A stretch of 64,000 nt of DNA. It comes from CAVSRC01 sp963798195 (GTDB taxonomy: Bacteria; Pseudomonadota; Alphaproteobacteria; Rhizobiales; Kaistiaceae). Shown piece after piece: positions 44,985-53,727 of this stretch. The notes below the pieces were generated by a model. It saw only the letters and a program-made list of their open reading frames with translations. It did no database searches and was not told the DNA's origin. The position numbers were made by a program, and so were the translations under genes. Numbering within the stretch: position 1 is the first letter of the stretch; every line of letters begins with the position of its first letter. The stretch covers positions 930,001 through 994,000 of the forward strand of contig CAWCSF010000010.1 in assembly GCA_963798195.1 (NCBI GenBank). The letters run 5' to 3'.

Positions 44985-46137
44985 CAACGCGCCCATCGCC
45001 GTGCTGCTCGGCGAGGGCGAGGACAAGAGCGCCATCAAGGACGCGCCTGCGGCCAAGCCTGCCGAGGCCAAGGCCGAAGCAAAGCCGGTGACACCCGCCT
45101 CGTCCGCGCCGCAGGCCGCCGCTCCGCCGGCCCCGAAGACTGCGCCGGCTTCCGAGTCCACGCCGGTCATGCGCGAGAAAGCGAAAGCGCCGTCGTCTGC
45201 GAACGGCTCCGCCGGCCGCGTCTTCGCCTCGCCGCTCGCCCGCCGCCTTGCGAAAGAGGCCGGCATCGACCTGTCGCAGGTGCAGGGCTCCGGCCCGCAC
45301 GGCCGCGTCGTGAAGTCGGACATCGAATCCGCGAAGAGCGGTGGCGTCGCGCGCGCGCCCGCCGCCGGCACGCCGGCTCCGGCGGTCGCGCCGTCGATGA
45401 GCGACGCGCAGGTGATGAAGCTGTTCGAGGAGGGCGAGTACGACGTCGTCCCTCACGACAACGTTCGCAAGATCATCGCCCGGCGACTGGTCGAGGCCAA
45501 GACGACCATCCCGCATTTCTACCTGACCATCGATACCGAGATCGACGCGCTTCTGGCGCTGCGGGCGCAGATCAACGCCGCCGCTCCGCGCGACAAGGAA
45601 GGCAAGCCGGCCTTCAAGATTTCGGTCAACGATCTCATCATCAAGGCGCTGGCCATGGCGCTGATGCGCGTGCCCGATGCCAACGTCACCTGGACCGAGG
45701 CCGGCATGCTTCGCCACAAGCGCGCCGATGTCGGCGTCGCCGTGTCGATCCCCGGCGGACTGATCACGCCGGTCGTGCGCCACGCCGACACCAAGCGCAT
45801 CTCCGACATCGCCAACGAGATGAAGGACCTCGCCGCCCGCGCCCGCACGCGCAAGCTGGCGCCGCAGGAATATCAGGGCGGCACGTCGGCGGTCTCCAAT
45901 CTCGGCATGTTCGGCATCAAGGATTTCGCCGCGGTCATCAACCCGCCGCACGCGACCATCCTCGCCGTCGGCGCCGGCATCGAGACGCCGGTCGTGCGCG
46001 ACGGCAAGGTCGAGGTACGCACGATCATGACGTGCACCCTGTCCACCGACCATCGCGCCGTGGATGGCGCGCTCGGCGCGCAGCTCATCAACGCCTTCAA
46101 GGATTACATCGAGAAGCCGGCCGGCATGCTGGCGTAA
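44776..46137 (+). CDS. pdhC: Dihydrolipoamide acetyltransferase (E2) of pyruvate dehydrogenase
   Basis: E2 forms the core of the complex and transfers the acetyl group to CoA. The 453 residues comprise a lipoyl domain (Lys43), an Ala/Pro/Lys linker (about 85-145), the E1/E3-binding domain (FASPLARRLAKEAGIDLSQV) and the catalytic domain ending with STDHRAVDGALGAQ (His-x-x-x-Asp). TSAVSNLGMFGIKDF is also present. The lipoyl domain is nearly the same as that of pdhB. Confidence 0.98.
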   Translation: MPINILMPALSPTMEKGNLTKWLKKEGDPVKAGDVIAEIETDKATMEFEAVDEGTIGKILVPEGTQDVAINAPIAVLLGEGEDKSAIKDAPAAKPAEAKAEAKPVTPASSAPQAAAPPAPKTAPASESTPVMREKAKAPSSANGSAGRVFASPLARRLAKEAGIDLSQVQGSGPHGRVVKSDIESAKSGGVARAPAAGTPAPAVAPSMSDAQVMKLFEEGEYDVVPHDNVRKIIARRLVEAKTTIPHFYLTIDTEIDALLALRAQINAAAPRDKEGKPAFKISVNDLIIKALAMALMRVPDANVTWTEAGMLRHKRADVGVAVSIPGGLITPVVRHADTKRISDIANEMKDLAARARTRKLAPQEYQGGTSAVSNLGMFGIKDFAAVINPPHATILAVGAGIETPVVRDGKVEVRTIMTCTLSTDHRAVDGALGAQLINAFKDYIEKPAGMLA

Positions 46138-46141
46138 GCAC

Positions 46142-47170
46142 ATGGTCGCGCTGACGATTATCCAGGCCGACCTCGCCGAACGGACATGTGATCTGATTGT
46201 CCTCAAGTGCTTCGAAGAACTGACGGGCGTTGACTATCGCATCGCCACGGCAGCTGGATTTACCGGCAAAGTCGCCAAAGGCCGTTTCGAGGTCGTGCCG
46301 GGTCGCGATACGGCCGCTACGAGCGTCGCGATCATCGGAGTCGGCCCGGTCGGGGAGTTCGACTACGGTGATTTGCGGCGGTTTGGACGGCGTGCCATCG
46401 AATTGACGAAGGAAATTGGCCAACCTGTGAGGCGCGTCTGCATACCGCTCCATGCGCGGGGTTATGGCCTGGACAGCAAAGAGGCCTTTTTCTGCTTCAT
46501 TGCGGGAATGTCCGACGCAATCGTCGACGGAGCGGCGGCCACCGGTCTGACCGAGATCGAAATCGTCGAGGTCAAGGAGAGCCGAGCCCAGCAATTTGGA
46601 CAGTTCCTCCAGTCGCTTGAACCGGGTGCCTTCGAAAATATCGTCGGAAATCCGGCAACGGATATCTCCTCCAAGTCATTCTTTTCCGACGCCATGCGGC
46701 GAAAGATGGAGCACTTCGGCGAGAGGAGCGACCGCAAACCGCGCATCTTCACGGCGATGGCCTATCGCGACGAGTTGTTCGACGAATGGGAGATTTCGAT
46801 CAAGGAGGCCTGCCATGCTTGCGGACTTCTCGTCGAGCGGCTGGATCAGGAGGCGTTCGTGGGCGACGTCGTCGGTGAGATACGAAAAAGAATTGAAACC
46901 TATGACGGGCTCATTGGCGTCATCAACGGCGCCAGCCCGAATGTGTTCGTTGAGGTCGGCTATGCCTGGGCGCGGGACAAGCCGATTATCCTGCTTGTCA
47001 AGGATTCGGCCGATATGCCGTTCGACCTGCGAGGTCAGCGGTGCCTCGTCTATCGCAACATTTCCGATCTTCGGCAGAAGCTCTCCAACGAACTCAAGGA
47101 ACTGATGACGCGCGGGACAATCGGAAAGCCGCACACCAAGAAACGCAATGAACAGGCGGTGGACAAGTGA
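46142..47170 (+). CDS. Two-domain protein: macro/M17-N-like plus nucleoside-deoxyribosyltransferase/TIR-like
   Basis: The 342-residue protein has two parts. Residues 1-160 resemble the macro-like N-terminal domain of leucyl aminopeptidases (a region called M17_N-like): FEELTGVDYRIATAAGFTGK, VAIIGVGPVGEFDYGDLRR, FFCFIAGMSDAIVDGAAATG. Residues 198-325 fit the NDT/TIR-like nucleotide-processing fold: KPRIFTAMAYRDELFDEWE, then GASPNVFVEVGYAWARDKP, where Glu271 aligns with the NDT catalytic Glu, then PIILLVKDSADMPFDLRGQR. No peptidase catalytic domain is present. It begins 4 bases after pdhC. It could degrade or sense NAD-like nucleotides, but no function is demonstrated. Confidence 0.75.
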   Translation: MVALTIIQADLAERTCDLIVLKCFEELTGVDYRIATAAGFTGKVAKGRFEVVPGRDTAATSVAIIGVGPVGEFDYGDLRRFGRRAIELTKEIGQPVRRVCIPLHARGYGLDSKEAFFCFIAGMSDAIVDGAAATGLTEIEIVEVKESRAQQFGQFLQSLEPGAFENIVGNPATDISSKSFFSDAMRRKMEHFGERSDRKPRIFTAMAYRDELFDEWEISIKEACHACGLLVERLDQEAFVGDVVGEIRKRIETYDGLIGVINGASPNVFVEVGYAWARDKPIILLVKDSADMPFDLRGQRCLVYRNISDLRQKLSNELKELMTRGTIGKPHTKKRNEQAVDK

Positions 47171-47197
47171 CCTGCCCGGTATGCTGGCGAAGATCCG

Positions 47198-47785
47198 TTG
47201 CCTGACGTAACCATCCGCCCCGCCACGCGCGCCGACGCGATGGACCTCGTCGCCTTCGTCGACATGGCGGGGGAGGGGTTCGCCTCGTATTTCTGGAGCA
47301 CCATGGCCGACGCCGGCCAGTCGCCGATCGAGATTGGGCGGGCGCGGGCGCTGCGCGACACCGGCTCGTTCTCCTGGCGGAACGCCCTGATCGCCGATGT
47401 CGATGGTGCCGCTGCTGGCGCGCTGATCGGCTACGTCATCGACGATCCGGTCAATCCGGCAGAGATCGCCAATACCCCCGAATTGGTGCGGCCGCTCGCC
47501 GAACTGGAGGCCAAGGCGCCCGGCCACTGGTACGTCAACGTTCTGGCGGTCCATCCGGAATTCCGCGCTCACGGCGTCGGGGCGGCGCTGCTCGCTCGCG
47601 CCGACGAACTCGGCAAGGCGGCGAAATCGAAGGGCATGGCGATCATCGTTGCCTCAGAGAATGAGCGCGCCGTGCGCCTCTACGGCAAGGTTGGCTACCG
47701 CGAGGTAGCCCGGCTGCCGATCCACCCATTCCCCGGCTACAAGCGCGGCGGAGATTGGGTTCTCCTGACGAAGCCGCATTCCTGA
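47198..47785 (+). CDS. GNAT family N-acetyltransferase
   Basis: The 195-residue protein starts PDVTIRPATRADAMDLVAFV and has the acetyl-CoA segment WYVNVLAVHPEFRAHGVGAALL (x-x-H-G-V-G-x) and SENERAVRLYGKVGYREVA, the strand 5/helix 4 of GNATs. The start is TTG 47198, since the frame has no usable ATG at the family's beginning. The substrate is unknown. It follows the two-domain gene by 27 bases. Confidence 0.82.
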   Translation: MPDVTIRPATRADAMDLVAFVDMAGEGFASYFWSTMADAGQSPIEIGRARALRDTGSFSWRNALIADVDGAAAGALIGYVIDDPVNPAEIANTPELVRPLAELEAKAPGHWYVNVLAVHPEFRAHGVGAALLARADELGKAAKSKGMAIIVASENERAVRLYGKVGYREVARLPIHPFPGYKRGGDWVLLTKPHS

Positions 47786-47869
47786 TGTGCGCGGCGCGCG
47801 TTTGGCCGACTCCCGGCCTGTGGTAGAAGGCTGGCACCCGGAAACGGGTGAAAACTGGGGAGAGCGGAC

Positions 47870-48286
47870 GTGAAGCATCGGCCAGTCCGGGCGCATGTGT
47901 GGGCGTTTCTCGCCAGCCTGCTGGCCGCGGTCGTCGTCAGCGCGCTGTGGCTGGCGCACTACAAGACCTATCCGCGCGGCACCGGCTTCGACGATCTGAC
48001 CGGCATTTTCGTGCCGTTCGTGATCCTTGTACTGGTCGGCCTCTGGCTGGTCCTTCGGGCCGTCTTGCATGGGCGGGTCCGATGGAAGGTGGTGACGGTG
48101 GCGATCACCTCGCTGGCCTTTGCGCTGGCGCCGGTGATCGTCTATTGCGGCCCGGTGTCGTGCTTCGCCCCCGGCCCTAACCGGCTTATGGGCTGGTTCG
48201 TCGTCGCGGGGGTGGCGCTGGCCGCATTGGTTCACCACGTCGTTCTCGATCGGTTTTCGATGGAGGAAGCCCATGTTGCGCACTGA
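47870..48286 (+). CDS. Polytopic membrane protein of unknown function
   Basis: The 138-residue protein has four likely membrane helices (about 9-28, 44-63, 74-92, 108-126). Residues with some order are Y-K-T-Y-P near 32 and the two Cys in YCGPVSCFAPG. I recognise no family. GTG 47870 has GGGGAGAG upstream. It lies between the acetyltransferase gene and lpdA. Confidence 0.7.
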   Translation: MKHRPVRAHVWAFLASLLAAVVVSALWLAHYKTYPRGTGFDDLTGIFVPFVILVLVGLWLVLRAVLHGRVRWKVVTVAITSLAFALAPVIVYCGPVSCFAPGPNRLMGWFVVAGVALAALVHHVVLDRFSMEEAHVAH

Positions 48287-48381
48287 CGGGACCTGCCTCC
48301 GCACGGCGTTGCGCGTCGTTGCCGCGGTTGCCCCTGGCGACGCAGATTGCCTCTGACAGCAAACGGGATGGAAAGCGGGCC

Positions 48382-49797
48382 ATGGCCAGCAGCTATGATG
48401 TGATCGTGATCGGCTCCGGGCCGGGTGGCTACGTCACCGCCATTCGTGCGGCGCAACTCGGTCTCAAGACGGCGGTGATCGAGAAATCGTACCTCGGCGG
48501 CATCTGCCTCAACTGGGGCTGCATCCCGACCAAGGCGCTGCTGCGCTCGGCCGAGATCTACCACTACATGCAGAACGCGAAGGACTACGGTCTCTCCGCG
48601 AAGGACGTCTCGTTCGACGGCACGGCGATCGTGAAGCGCTCGCGCGCGGTCGCCGCGCAGCTCTCCAATGGCGTCGCTTTTCTGCTCAAGAAGAACAAGG
48701 TCGACGTGATCTGGGGCGCCGCCAACATCACCGCGCCGGGCAAGGTCTCCGTCAAGGCTGCCGACAATCCGCCGAAGGGCGCGCTCGGCGGCGGCGACTA
48801 CGAAGCAAAGAACGTCATCATCGCGACCGGCGCGCGGCCGCGGGCGCTGCCCGGACTGGAGCCGGACCAGAAGCAGATCTGGACGTACTTCGAGGCGATG
48901 GCCCCGGAGAAGATGCCGAAGTCGCTGCTCGTCGTCGGTTCGGGCGCCATCGGCATCGAGTTCGCCTCGTTCTACCGCACCCTCGGCGCCGACGTGACGG
49001 TGGTCGAGATTCTGCCGCAGATCCTTCCCGTCGAGGACGAGGAGATCGCAGCCCATGCGCGCAAGCGCTTCGAGAAGGCCGGCATCAAGATCCACACCGA
49101 GGCCAAGGTGGCGAAGCTCACCAAGGGCAAGGACTCCGTCACCGCGACGGTGACCTACAAGGACGGCAAGAGCGAAGACCTCAAGGTCGACAAGGTCATC
49201 TCCGCCGTCGGCGTGGTCGGCAACATCGAGAATCTCGGCCTCGAGAAGCTCGGCGTGAAGACCGACCGCGGCTGCATCGTCATCGATGCCATGGGCCGCA
49301 CCAACGTGCCCGGCATCTACGCCATCGGCGACGTCGCCGGCCCGCCGATGCTGGCGCACAAAGCCGAGCACGAGGGCGTCATCTGCGTCGAGGCGATCGC
49401 CGGCAAGAAGCCCCATGCCATGGACAAGCTCAAGATTCCGGGCTGCACCTATTGCAGCCCGCAGATCGCCTCCGTCGGCCTCACCGAGGCCAAGGCGAAG
49501 GCCGCCGGCTTCGATATCCGCGTCGGCAAGTTCCCCTTCATCGGCAACGGCAAGGCCATCGCGCTGGGCGAACCGGACGGGCTGGTGAAGACCATCTTCG
49601 ACAAAAAGACCGGCCAGTTGCTGGGCGCGCACCTCGTCGGCGCCGAGGTCACCGAACTGATCCAGGGCTTCGTCGTCGCGATGAACCTCGAGACTACCGA
49701 GGCCGAGCTCATCGAGACCGTGTTCCCGCACCCGACGCTCTCCGAGACCATGCACGAGAGCGTTCTCGCCGCCTATGACCGCGTGATCCACGTCTGA
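48382..49797 (+). CDS. lpdA: Dihydrolipoyl dehydrogenase (E3)
   Basis: E3 reoxidises dihydrolipoamide with NAD+ in the pyruvate dehydrogenase complex. The 471-residue protein has VIVIGSGPGGYVTAIRAAQL (FAD Rossmann), the redox disulfide GGICLNWGCIPTKALL, the NAD site LLVVGSGAIGIEFASFY, AIGDVAGPPMLAHKAEHEG, and the active-site HPTLSE near the C-terminus. ATG 48382 is the family's start; the frame is open upstream. It is the fourth PDH gene but is 2.2 kb from pdhC because of three inserted genes. Confidence 0.97.
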   Translation: MASSYDVIVIGSGPGGYVTAIRAAQLGLKTAVIEKSYLGGICLNWGCIPTKALLRSAEIYHYMQNAKDYGLSAKDVSFDGTAIVKRSRAVAAQLSNGVAFLLKKNKVDVIWGAANITAPGKVSVKAADNPPKGALGGGDYEAKNVIIATGARPRALPGLEPDQKQIWTYFEAMAPEKMPKSLLVVGSGAIGIEFASFYRTLGADVTVVEILPQILPVEDEEIAAHARKRFEKAGIKIHTEAKVAKLTKGKDSVTATVTYKDGKSEDLKVDKVISAVGVVGNIENLGLEKLGVKTDRGCIVIDAMGRTNVPGIYAIGDVAGPPMLAHKAEHEGVICVEAIAGKKPHAMDKLKIPGCTYCSPQIASVGLTEAKAKAAGFDIRVGKFPFIGNGKAIALGEPDGLVKTIFDKKTGQLLGAHLVGAEVTELIQGFVVAMNLETTEAELIETVFPHPTLSETMHESVLAAYDRVIHV

Positions 49798-49841
49798 GCG
49801 ACCACGCAACAATCCCACGCAATCATTTCTGAGGACTAGCC

Positions 49842-50921
49842 ATGACCAAGATCATCCAGGTCGGCCTCGGCCGCTGGGGCCATAACTGGGCCACCAAGGT
49901 TGTGCCGACCGTCAAGGGCGTCGAGACCGTTGCCTATGTCGATAGCGCTCCGGACGCCGTCGCACGCATCCAGGCTGACATCGGCGTCACGCCGGACAAG
50001 TGCTTCGGCAGTCTTGCCGACGCGTTGAAGGAGGTCGAGTGCGACATTGTTCTCGCGACGCTCCGCACCGAGGCCCATTTCCCCGTCGTGCGCGAGGCGT
50101 TGCTTGCCGGCCATCACGTCGTGGTCGAAAAGCCGTTCGCCAGCACCATCGCCGAGGCGCAGGAGCTGGTGCAGCTTGCCAGGGAGCGCCGCCGCATCCT
50201 GATGGTCAGTCAGAACTACCGCTACTACCCCGCGCCGGTCCTGGCGACTGAGCTCGTCGCGAAGAAGGCCCTCGGATCGCTGAACAGCATCGGCATCGAC
50301 TTCCGCTATCACGCGCCGACCATGGGCCATAACTATCCGGAGATGCCCGATCCGCTGCTCGCGGACATGGCAATTCACCATTTCGACCTCATGCGCCTCG
50401 TCCTTGGCGACGAGCCGAAGCGCGTTTCGTGCCGGACGTGGAACCCCGTGGGCAGCCAGTTCACCCACAACGCCGCGGCGATTGCGACGATCGAATTTTC
50501 GCGGGGCACGCTGGTCAGCTACCGCGGCTCGTGGGTCAGCGGCGGCGCCCGCACGCCATGGTCCGGCAAGTGGACGATGGATTGCGAGGGTGGCGAGATC
50601 GTCTGGACGTCGCGCGACGACAAGGCCGCACCCGGCAAGAGCGACCGGCTGGAAATCCGCAAGCGCGGCGGCCCGGCGGTCGAAGCCGACCTGCCGAAGC
50701 TGCCCTATCTCGATCGTGCCGGTTCGCTGGCCGCGGCGGCCGAAGCCGTCAGCACCGGCGTGCTGCCGCCGCGCTTCCCGTCGGGCGCCGACAACCTGCA
50801 CAGTCTGGCGCTGGTCGCCGCAAACATCCTCTCCGCATCCCGGGACGGGGAGTGGGTGGATATCGACGAGGTTCTCGGCCGACCCCGCAAAGTGTTAGTC
50901 TCGGCGGGAACAGCAGCATAG
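49842..50921 (+). CDS. Gfo/Idh/MocA family oxidoreductase
   Basis: The 359-residue protein has the N-terminal NAD(P)-binding Rossmann start IIQVGLGRWGHNWATK, then the hallmark VVVEKPFASTIAEAQEL (EKP motif), and the C-terminal alpha/beta domain with FDLMRLVLGDEPKRV. Members oxidise sugars and inositols or act as dehydratases; the substrate cannot be told here. It begins 45 bases after lpdA with a GAGGA site and may share its transcript. Confidence 0.88.
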   Translation: MTKIIQVGLGRWGHNWATKVVPTVKGVETVAYVDSAPDAVARIQADIGVTPDKCFGSLADALKEVECDIVLATLRTEAHFPVVREALLAGHHVVVEKPFASTIAEAQELVQLARERRRILMVSQNYRYYPAPVLATELVAKKALGSLNSIGIDFRYHAPTMGHNYPEMPDPLLADMAIHHFDLMRLVLGDEPKRVSCRTWNPVGSQFTHNAAAIATIEFSRGTLVSYRGSWVSGGARTPWSGKWTMDCEGGEIVWTSRDDKAAPGKSDRLEIRKRGGPAVEADLPKLPYLDRAGSLAAAAEAVSTGVLPPRFPSGADNLHSLALVAANILSASRDGEWVDIDEVLGRPRKVLVSAGTAA

Positions 50922-50929
50922 GAATCAGA

Positions 50930-50949
50930 CCCGAAACGGCGGTTTCGGG
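50930..50949. other. Perfect 8-bp stem hairpin before the beta-solenoid gene
   Basis: CCCGAAAC and GTTTCGGG are separated by four bases, a very stable hairpin in the 44-base gap between the oxidoreductase and the beta-solenoid gene. No U-tract follows on either strand, so it is not a standard terminator. It may act as an RNA processing, pausing or translation-control element, or as a binding dyad. Confidence 0.6.
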
Positions 50950-50965
50950 CAAAGGGCGACTCATC

Positions 50966-52273
50966 ATGAACACGACGAATCCCGTGCGCAGCAGGCCTCG
51001 CTGGGTGCTTTTTGGCGTCATCGCGGCCATAGCCGCGGCGCTGGCGATCCCCGCGACATACGTCATTGCGCAAGACGGCATGTCCGAGGCGGGCGCGGTC
51101 CTCACCATCGATGCCAATGGCGGCGATGTTCGCGCCGCCGGCGCCTCGGTGACCGTCACCGGCACCACCGCGAACCTTTCCGCTGCCGGCGCGGAGGTCA
51201 ACATCAATGCCAATGCGGCTGGTCGTCTCCGCGCCATGGGCGCGAGGCTCGTCATCGACGGCAGCGTCGGCAGCGACGTCAAGGCAGCCGGCGCATCGGT
51301 CAGCCTTTCCGGCAGGGTGACCGGCGACGCCGACCTGGCGGGCGCCGTGGTCAGCCTGAATGCTGTCGTCGGCGGCAATGTGCGCATGGCCGGCGCGAGT
51401 GTGTCGATTGGCCCAGCCGCTTCGGTCAGCGGCAAGCTGGAGGCGGCCGGCGCCAACGTCGTCGTGGCGGGACGCGGTTTCAGCGAAGCGAAGCTTGCGG
51501 GCGCGGCGGTGACGTTCTCCGGTCAGACAAACGGTCCGCTGACCCTGGCCGGCGAGCACATCGTCGTCGCCAGTGGCGCGCAAATCGGCGGTAATCTCAC
51601 CATCTATTCGCGCAACGAGCCGATCATCGCCAGCGATGCGGTGGTCACCGGTACCACCGAGCGGCTCGAACCACCGTCATGGTTCTCCTCGGTCGAGCCG
51701 TGGATGTGGGCGGTCGGGCTCGCGCTTGCGGTCGTGGTCGGCACGCTCCTTGCGGGCATCGTGCTGGCGCTGCTCGGTGGCCGGCTACTGGCGACCGGCG
51801 CCGATCACGTGCGGTTGCGGCCGGTGACGAGCTTCATCATCGGACTGGTCACCGTCATCCTGATACCGGCGATTGCCGCCATCCTGATGGCGACCGTTGC
51901 CGGCATCTCCGTCGGGATTGCGCTGCTCTTCGTTCTGCCGCCGCTCATCGTCTTCGGTCACGCCGTTGCCGCCGCCGGCATTGGCGCGGGCATGTTCGTG
52001 CGCACCCGCATGGCCATCGGCACCGGTTACGCGCTGCTCCTGCTGATCGTCGGTGCGATCGTCATCGTCATCATTGGCTTCATCCCGTGGGTCGGCCCGT
52101 TGGCGGTGAGCATCATCCTGCTGCTCGGTGTTGGCGCCCTGGCGCGCACCGTGGGATCCCGGTTCCGCGGCCAGCCGTCAGCCGTGGTCGTCGTCGAAGA
52201 GCCGCCGGTCCGCCGGCCGCCGCCACCGGCGGAACCGCCGCCCGGCGAGCCAAGGCCCGCGGAGGTATCCTGA
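50966..52273 (+). CDS. Beta-solenoid repeat protein with C-terminal membrane helices
   Basis: The 435-residue protein has a signal/anchor helix (about 12-36). Residues about 40-215 consist of a degenerate repeat around VKAAGASVSLSG, with a period of roughly 19-20: VRAAGASVTV, LSAAGAEVNI, LRAMGARLVI, VKAAGASVSL, VRMAGASVSI, LEAAGANVVV. This resembles the right-handed solenoid of polymer-forming, bactofilin-like proteins. Four or five membrane helices (about 235-400) and a Pro-rich tail follow. The function is unknown. ATG 50966 is preceded by AAAGGG. Confidence 0.78.
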   Translation: MNTTNPVRSRPRWVLFGVIAAIAAALAIPATYVIAQDGMSEAGAVLTIDANGGDVRAAGASVTVTGTTANLSAAGAEVNINANAAGRLRAMGARLVIDGSVGSDVKAAGASVSLSGRVTGDADLAGAVVSLNAVVGGNVRMAGASVSIGPAASVSGKLEAAGANVVVAGRGFSEAKLAGAAVTFSGQTNGPLTLAGEHIVVASGAQIGGNLTIYSRNEPIIASDAVVTGTTERLEPPSWFSSVEPWMWAVGLALAVVVGTLLAGIVLALLGGRLLATGADHVRLRPVTSFIIGLVTVILIPAIAAILMATVAGISVGIALLFVLPPLIVFGHAVAAAGIGAGMFVRTRMAIGTGYALLLLIVGAIVIVIIGFIPWVGPLAVSIILLLGVGALARTVGSRFRGQPSAVVVVEEPPVRRPPPPAEPPPGEPRPAEVS

Positions 52274-52362
52274 CGTTGGGCTAAGCCGCGTTTGGCGGTA
52301 AACTGCCGGCCTGAGCAGGGGAGTCGCGCGGCGCCACCTGCCAAAACTGGGGGAGAAGGTCC

Positions 52363-52620
52363 ATGAACGCACAAACCAGGTCGATCGTCGCCTGGATCAT
52401 CATCGGCCTTATTGCAGGTGCCATTGCGAGCCTGCTGGTTGGTGGCGGTGGCGGGCTCATCGGTTGGCTGATCGCCGGCCTTATCGGTTCCGTCGTTGGC
52501 GGCTTCCTGGCGCAGCAGCTCAACATCAAGCTGAACCTCGGGAACCCGTTCCTGGAGCAGGTGATCATCTCGGTCGTCGGCGCGATCATTGTGCTGATCA
52601 TCGCCAACATCATCACCTGA
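52363..52620 (+). CDS. GlsB/YeaQ/YmgE family small membrane protein
   Basis: The 85-residue protein has three membrane helices rich in Gly/Ile (IVAWIIIGLIAGAIASLLVG, LIGWLIAGLIGSVVGGFLA, VIISVVGAIIVLIIANIIT), as in the transglycosylase-associated protein family. Members are often stress-induced, but the molecular role is unclear. GGGGGAGAAGG precedes the ATG. Confidence 0.88.
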   Translation: MNAQTRSIVAWIIIGLIAGAIASLLVGGGGGLIGWLIAGLIGSVVGGFLAQQLNIKLNLGNPFLEQVIISVVGAIIVLIIANIIT

Positions 52621-52766
52621 CCGAAAGAGCGGGAATCCAGCGAATATCACTGCCGTAGGTGCATGGCCGGCATGTCGCGCCGTTCTTGACGGCACGGCGG
52701 CCGGCGTCCACGTATAGGGCTCAACGCCCGGCTCTTCCGAGCCAGAAGGAAGCCGCAAAGGACGGT

Positions 52767-53720
52767 ATGGTCGTCGTTCTCGACACAGTCGCTGCCAAAC
52801 CGCGCCATCCCGAGAAGGCGCACCGCGCGGATTCGCCCATCCTGCGCAAGCCGGACTGGATTCGCGTTCGTTCGCCGAATTCGCCGGTCTATCGCGAGAC
52901 GACGCAAATCGTCCGCGAGCACGGCCTGGTGACGGTCTGCGAGGAAGCCGGCTGCCCGAACATCGGCGAATGCTGGTCCAAGAAGCACGCCACGTTCATG
53001 ATCATGGGCGACACGTGCACCCGTGCATGCGCCTTCTGCAACGTGCGCACGGGCATGCCGCAGCCGCTTGATGCCGACGAGCCGGAGCGCGTCGCCGATG
53101 CGACCGCAAAGCTCGGGCTGACCCACGTGGTCATCACATCGGTCGACCGCGACGACCTCGATGACGGCGGCGCCGAGCATTTCGCCCGCACCATCGCCGC
53201 CATCCGCAAGGTAAGCCGCGCGACCATCGAGATCCTCACGCCGGACTTCCTGCGAAAGGATGGTGCGGTGGAGACGGTAGTCGCTGCGAAGCCCGACGTC
53301 TTCAACCACAATCTCGAAACCGTTCCGTCGAACTATCTGACCGTCCGGCCGGGCGCGCGCTATTTCGCCTCGCTCCGCCTGCTCCAGCAGGTCAAGGAAA
53401 TCGATCCGTCGATGTTCACCAAGTCGGGCATCATGGTCGGCCTTGGCGAGGAGCGGAACGAAGTGCTCCAGCTCATGGACGATCTCCGCGCGGCGGGCGT
53501 CGATTTCCTCACCATCGGCCAATACCTCCAGCCGACCCGCAAGCACCATCCGGTCGTGCGCTTCATCCCGCCGGAGGAATTCAAGGCCTACGAGACCATC
53601 GCCTATGCCAAGGGCTTCCTGATGGTCTCGTCCAGCCCGCTCACCCGCTCGTCGCATCACGCCGGCGAGGATTTCGCGAAGCTCCGCGCCGCGCGTGCGG
53701 CGAAGCTCGGCAGCGCCTGA
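52767..53720 (+). CDS. lipA: Lipoyl synthase LipA
   Basis: LipA inserts two sulfurs into octanoyl groups to make lipoyl cofactors, needed by PdhB, PdhC and related domains of this window. The 317-residue radical SAM enzyme has both cluster motifs: the auxiliary C-x4-C-x5-C in CEEAGCPNIGEC, and the radical SAM C-x3-C-x2-C in CTRACAFC, followed by THVVITSVDRDDLDDGG. The start at 52767 has AAGGACGGT upstream; the open frame reaches further back without LipA features. Confidence 0.98.
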   Translation: MVVVLDTVAAKPRHPEKAHRADSPILRKPDWIRVRSPNSPVYRETTQIVREHGLVTVCEEAGCPNIGECWSKKHATFMIMGDTCTRACAFCNVRTGMPQPLDADEPERVADATAKLGLTHVVITSVDRDDLDDGGAEHFARTIAAIRKVSRATIEILTPDFLRKDGAVETVVAAKPDVFNHNLETVPSNYLTVRPGARYFASLRLLQQVKEIDPSMFTKSGIMVGLGEERNEVLQLMDDLRAAGVDFLTIGQYLQPTRKHHPVVRFIPPEEFKAYETIAYAKGFLMVSSSPLTRSSHHAGEDFAKLRAARAAKLGSA

Positions 53721-53727
53721 GCGCCGC

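Noticed and set aside
46142..47170. Annotation as leucyl aminopeptidase
   Set aside because: Only an N-terminal M17_N-like region is present; the metal-binding peptidase domain is absent and the C-terminal half is NDT/TIR-like.
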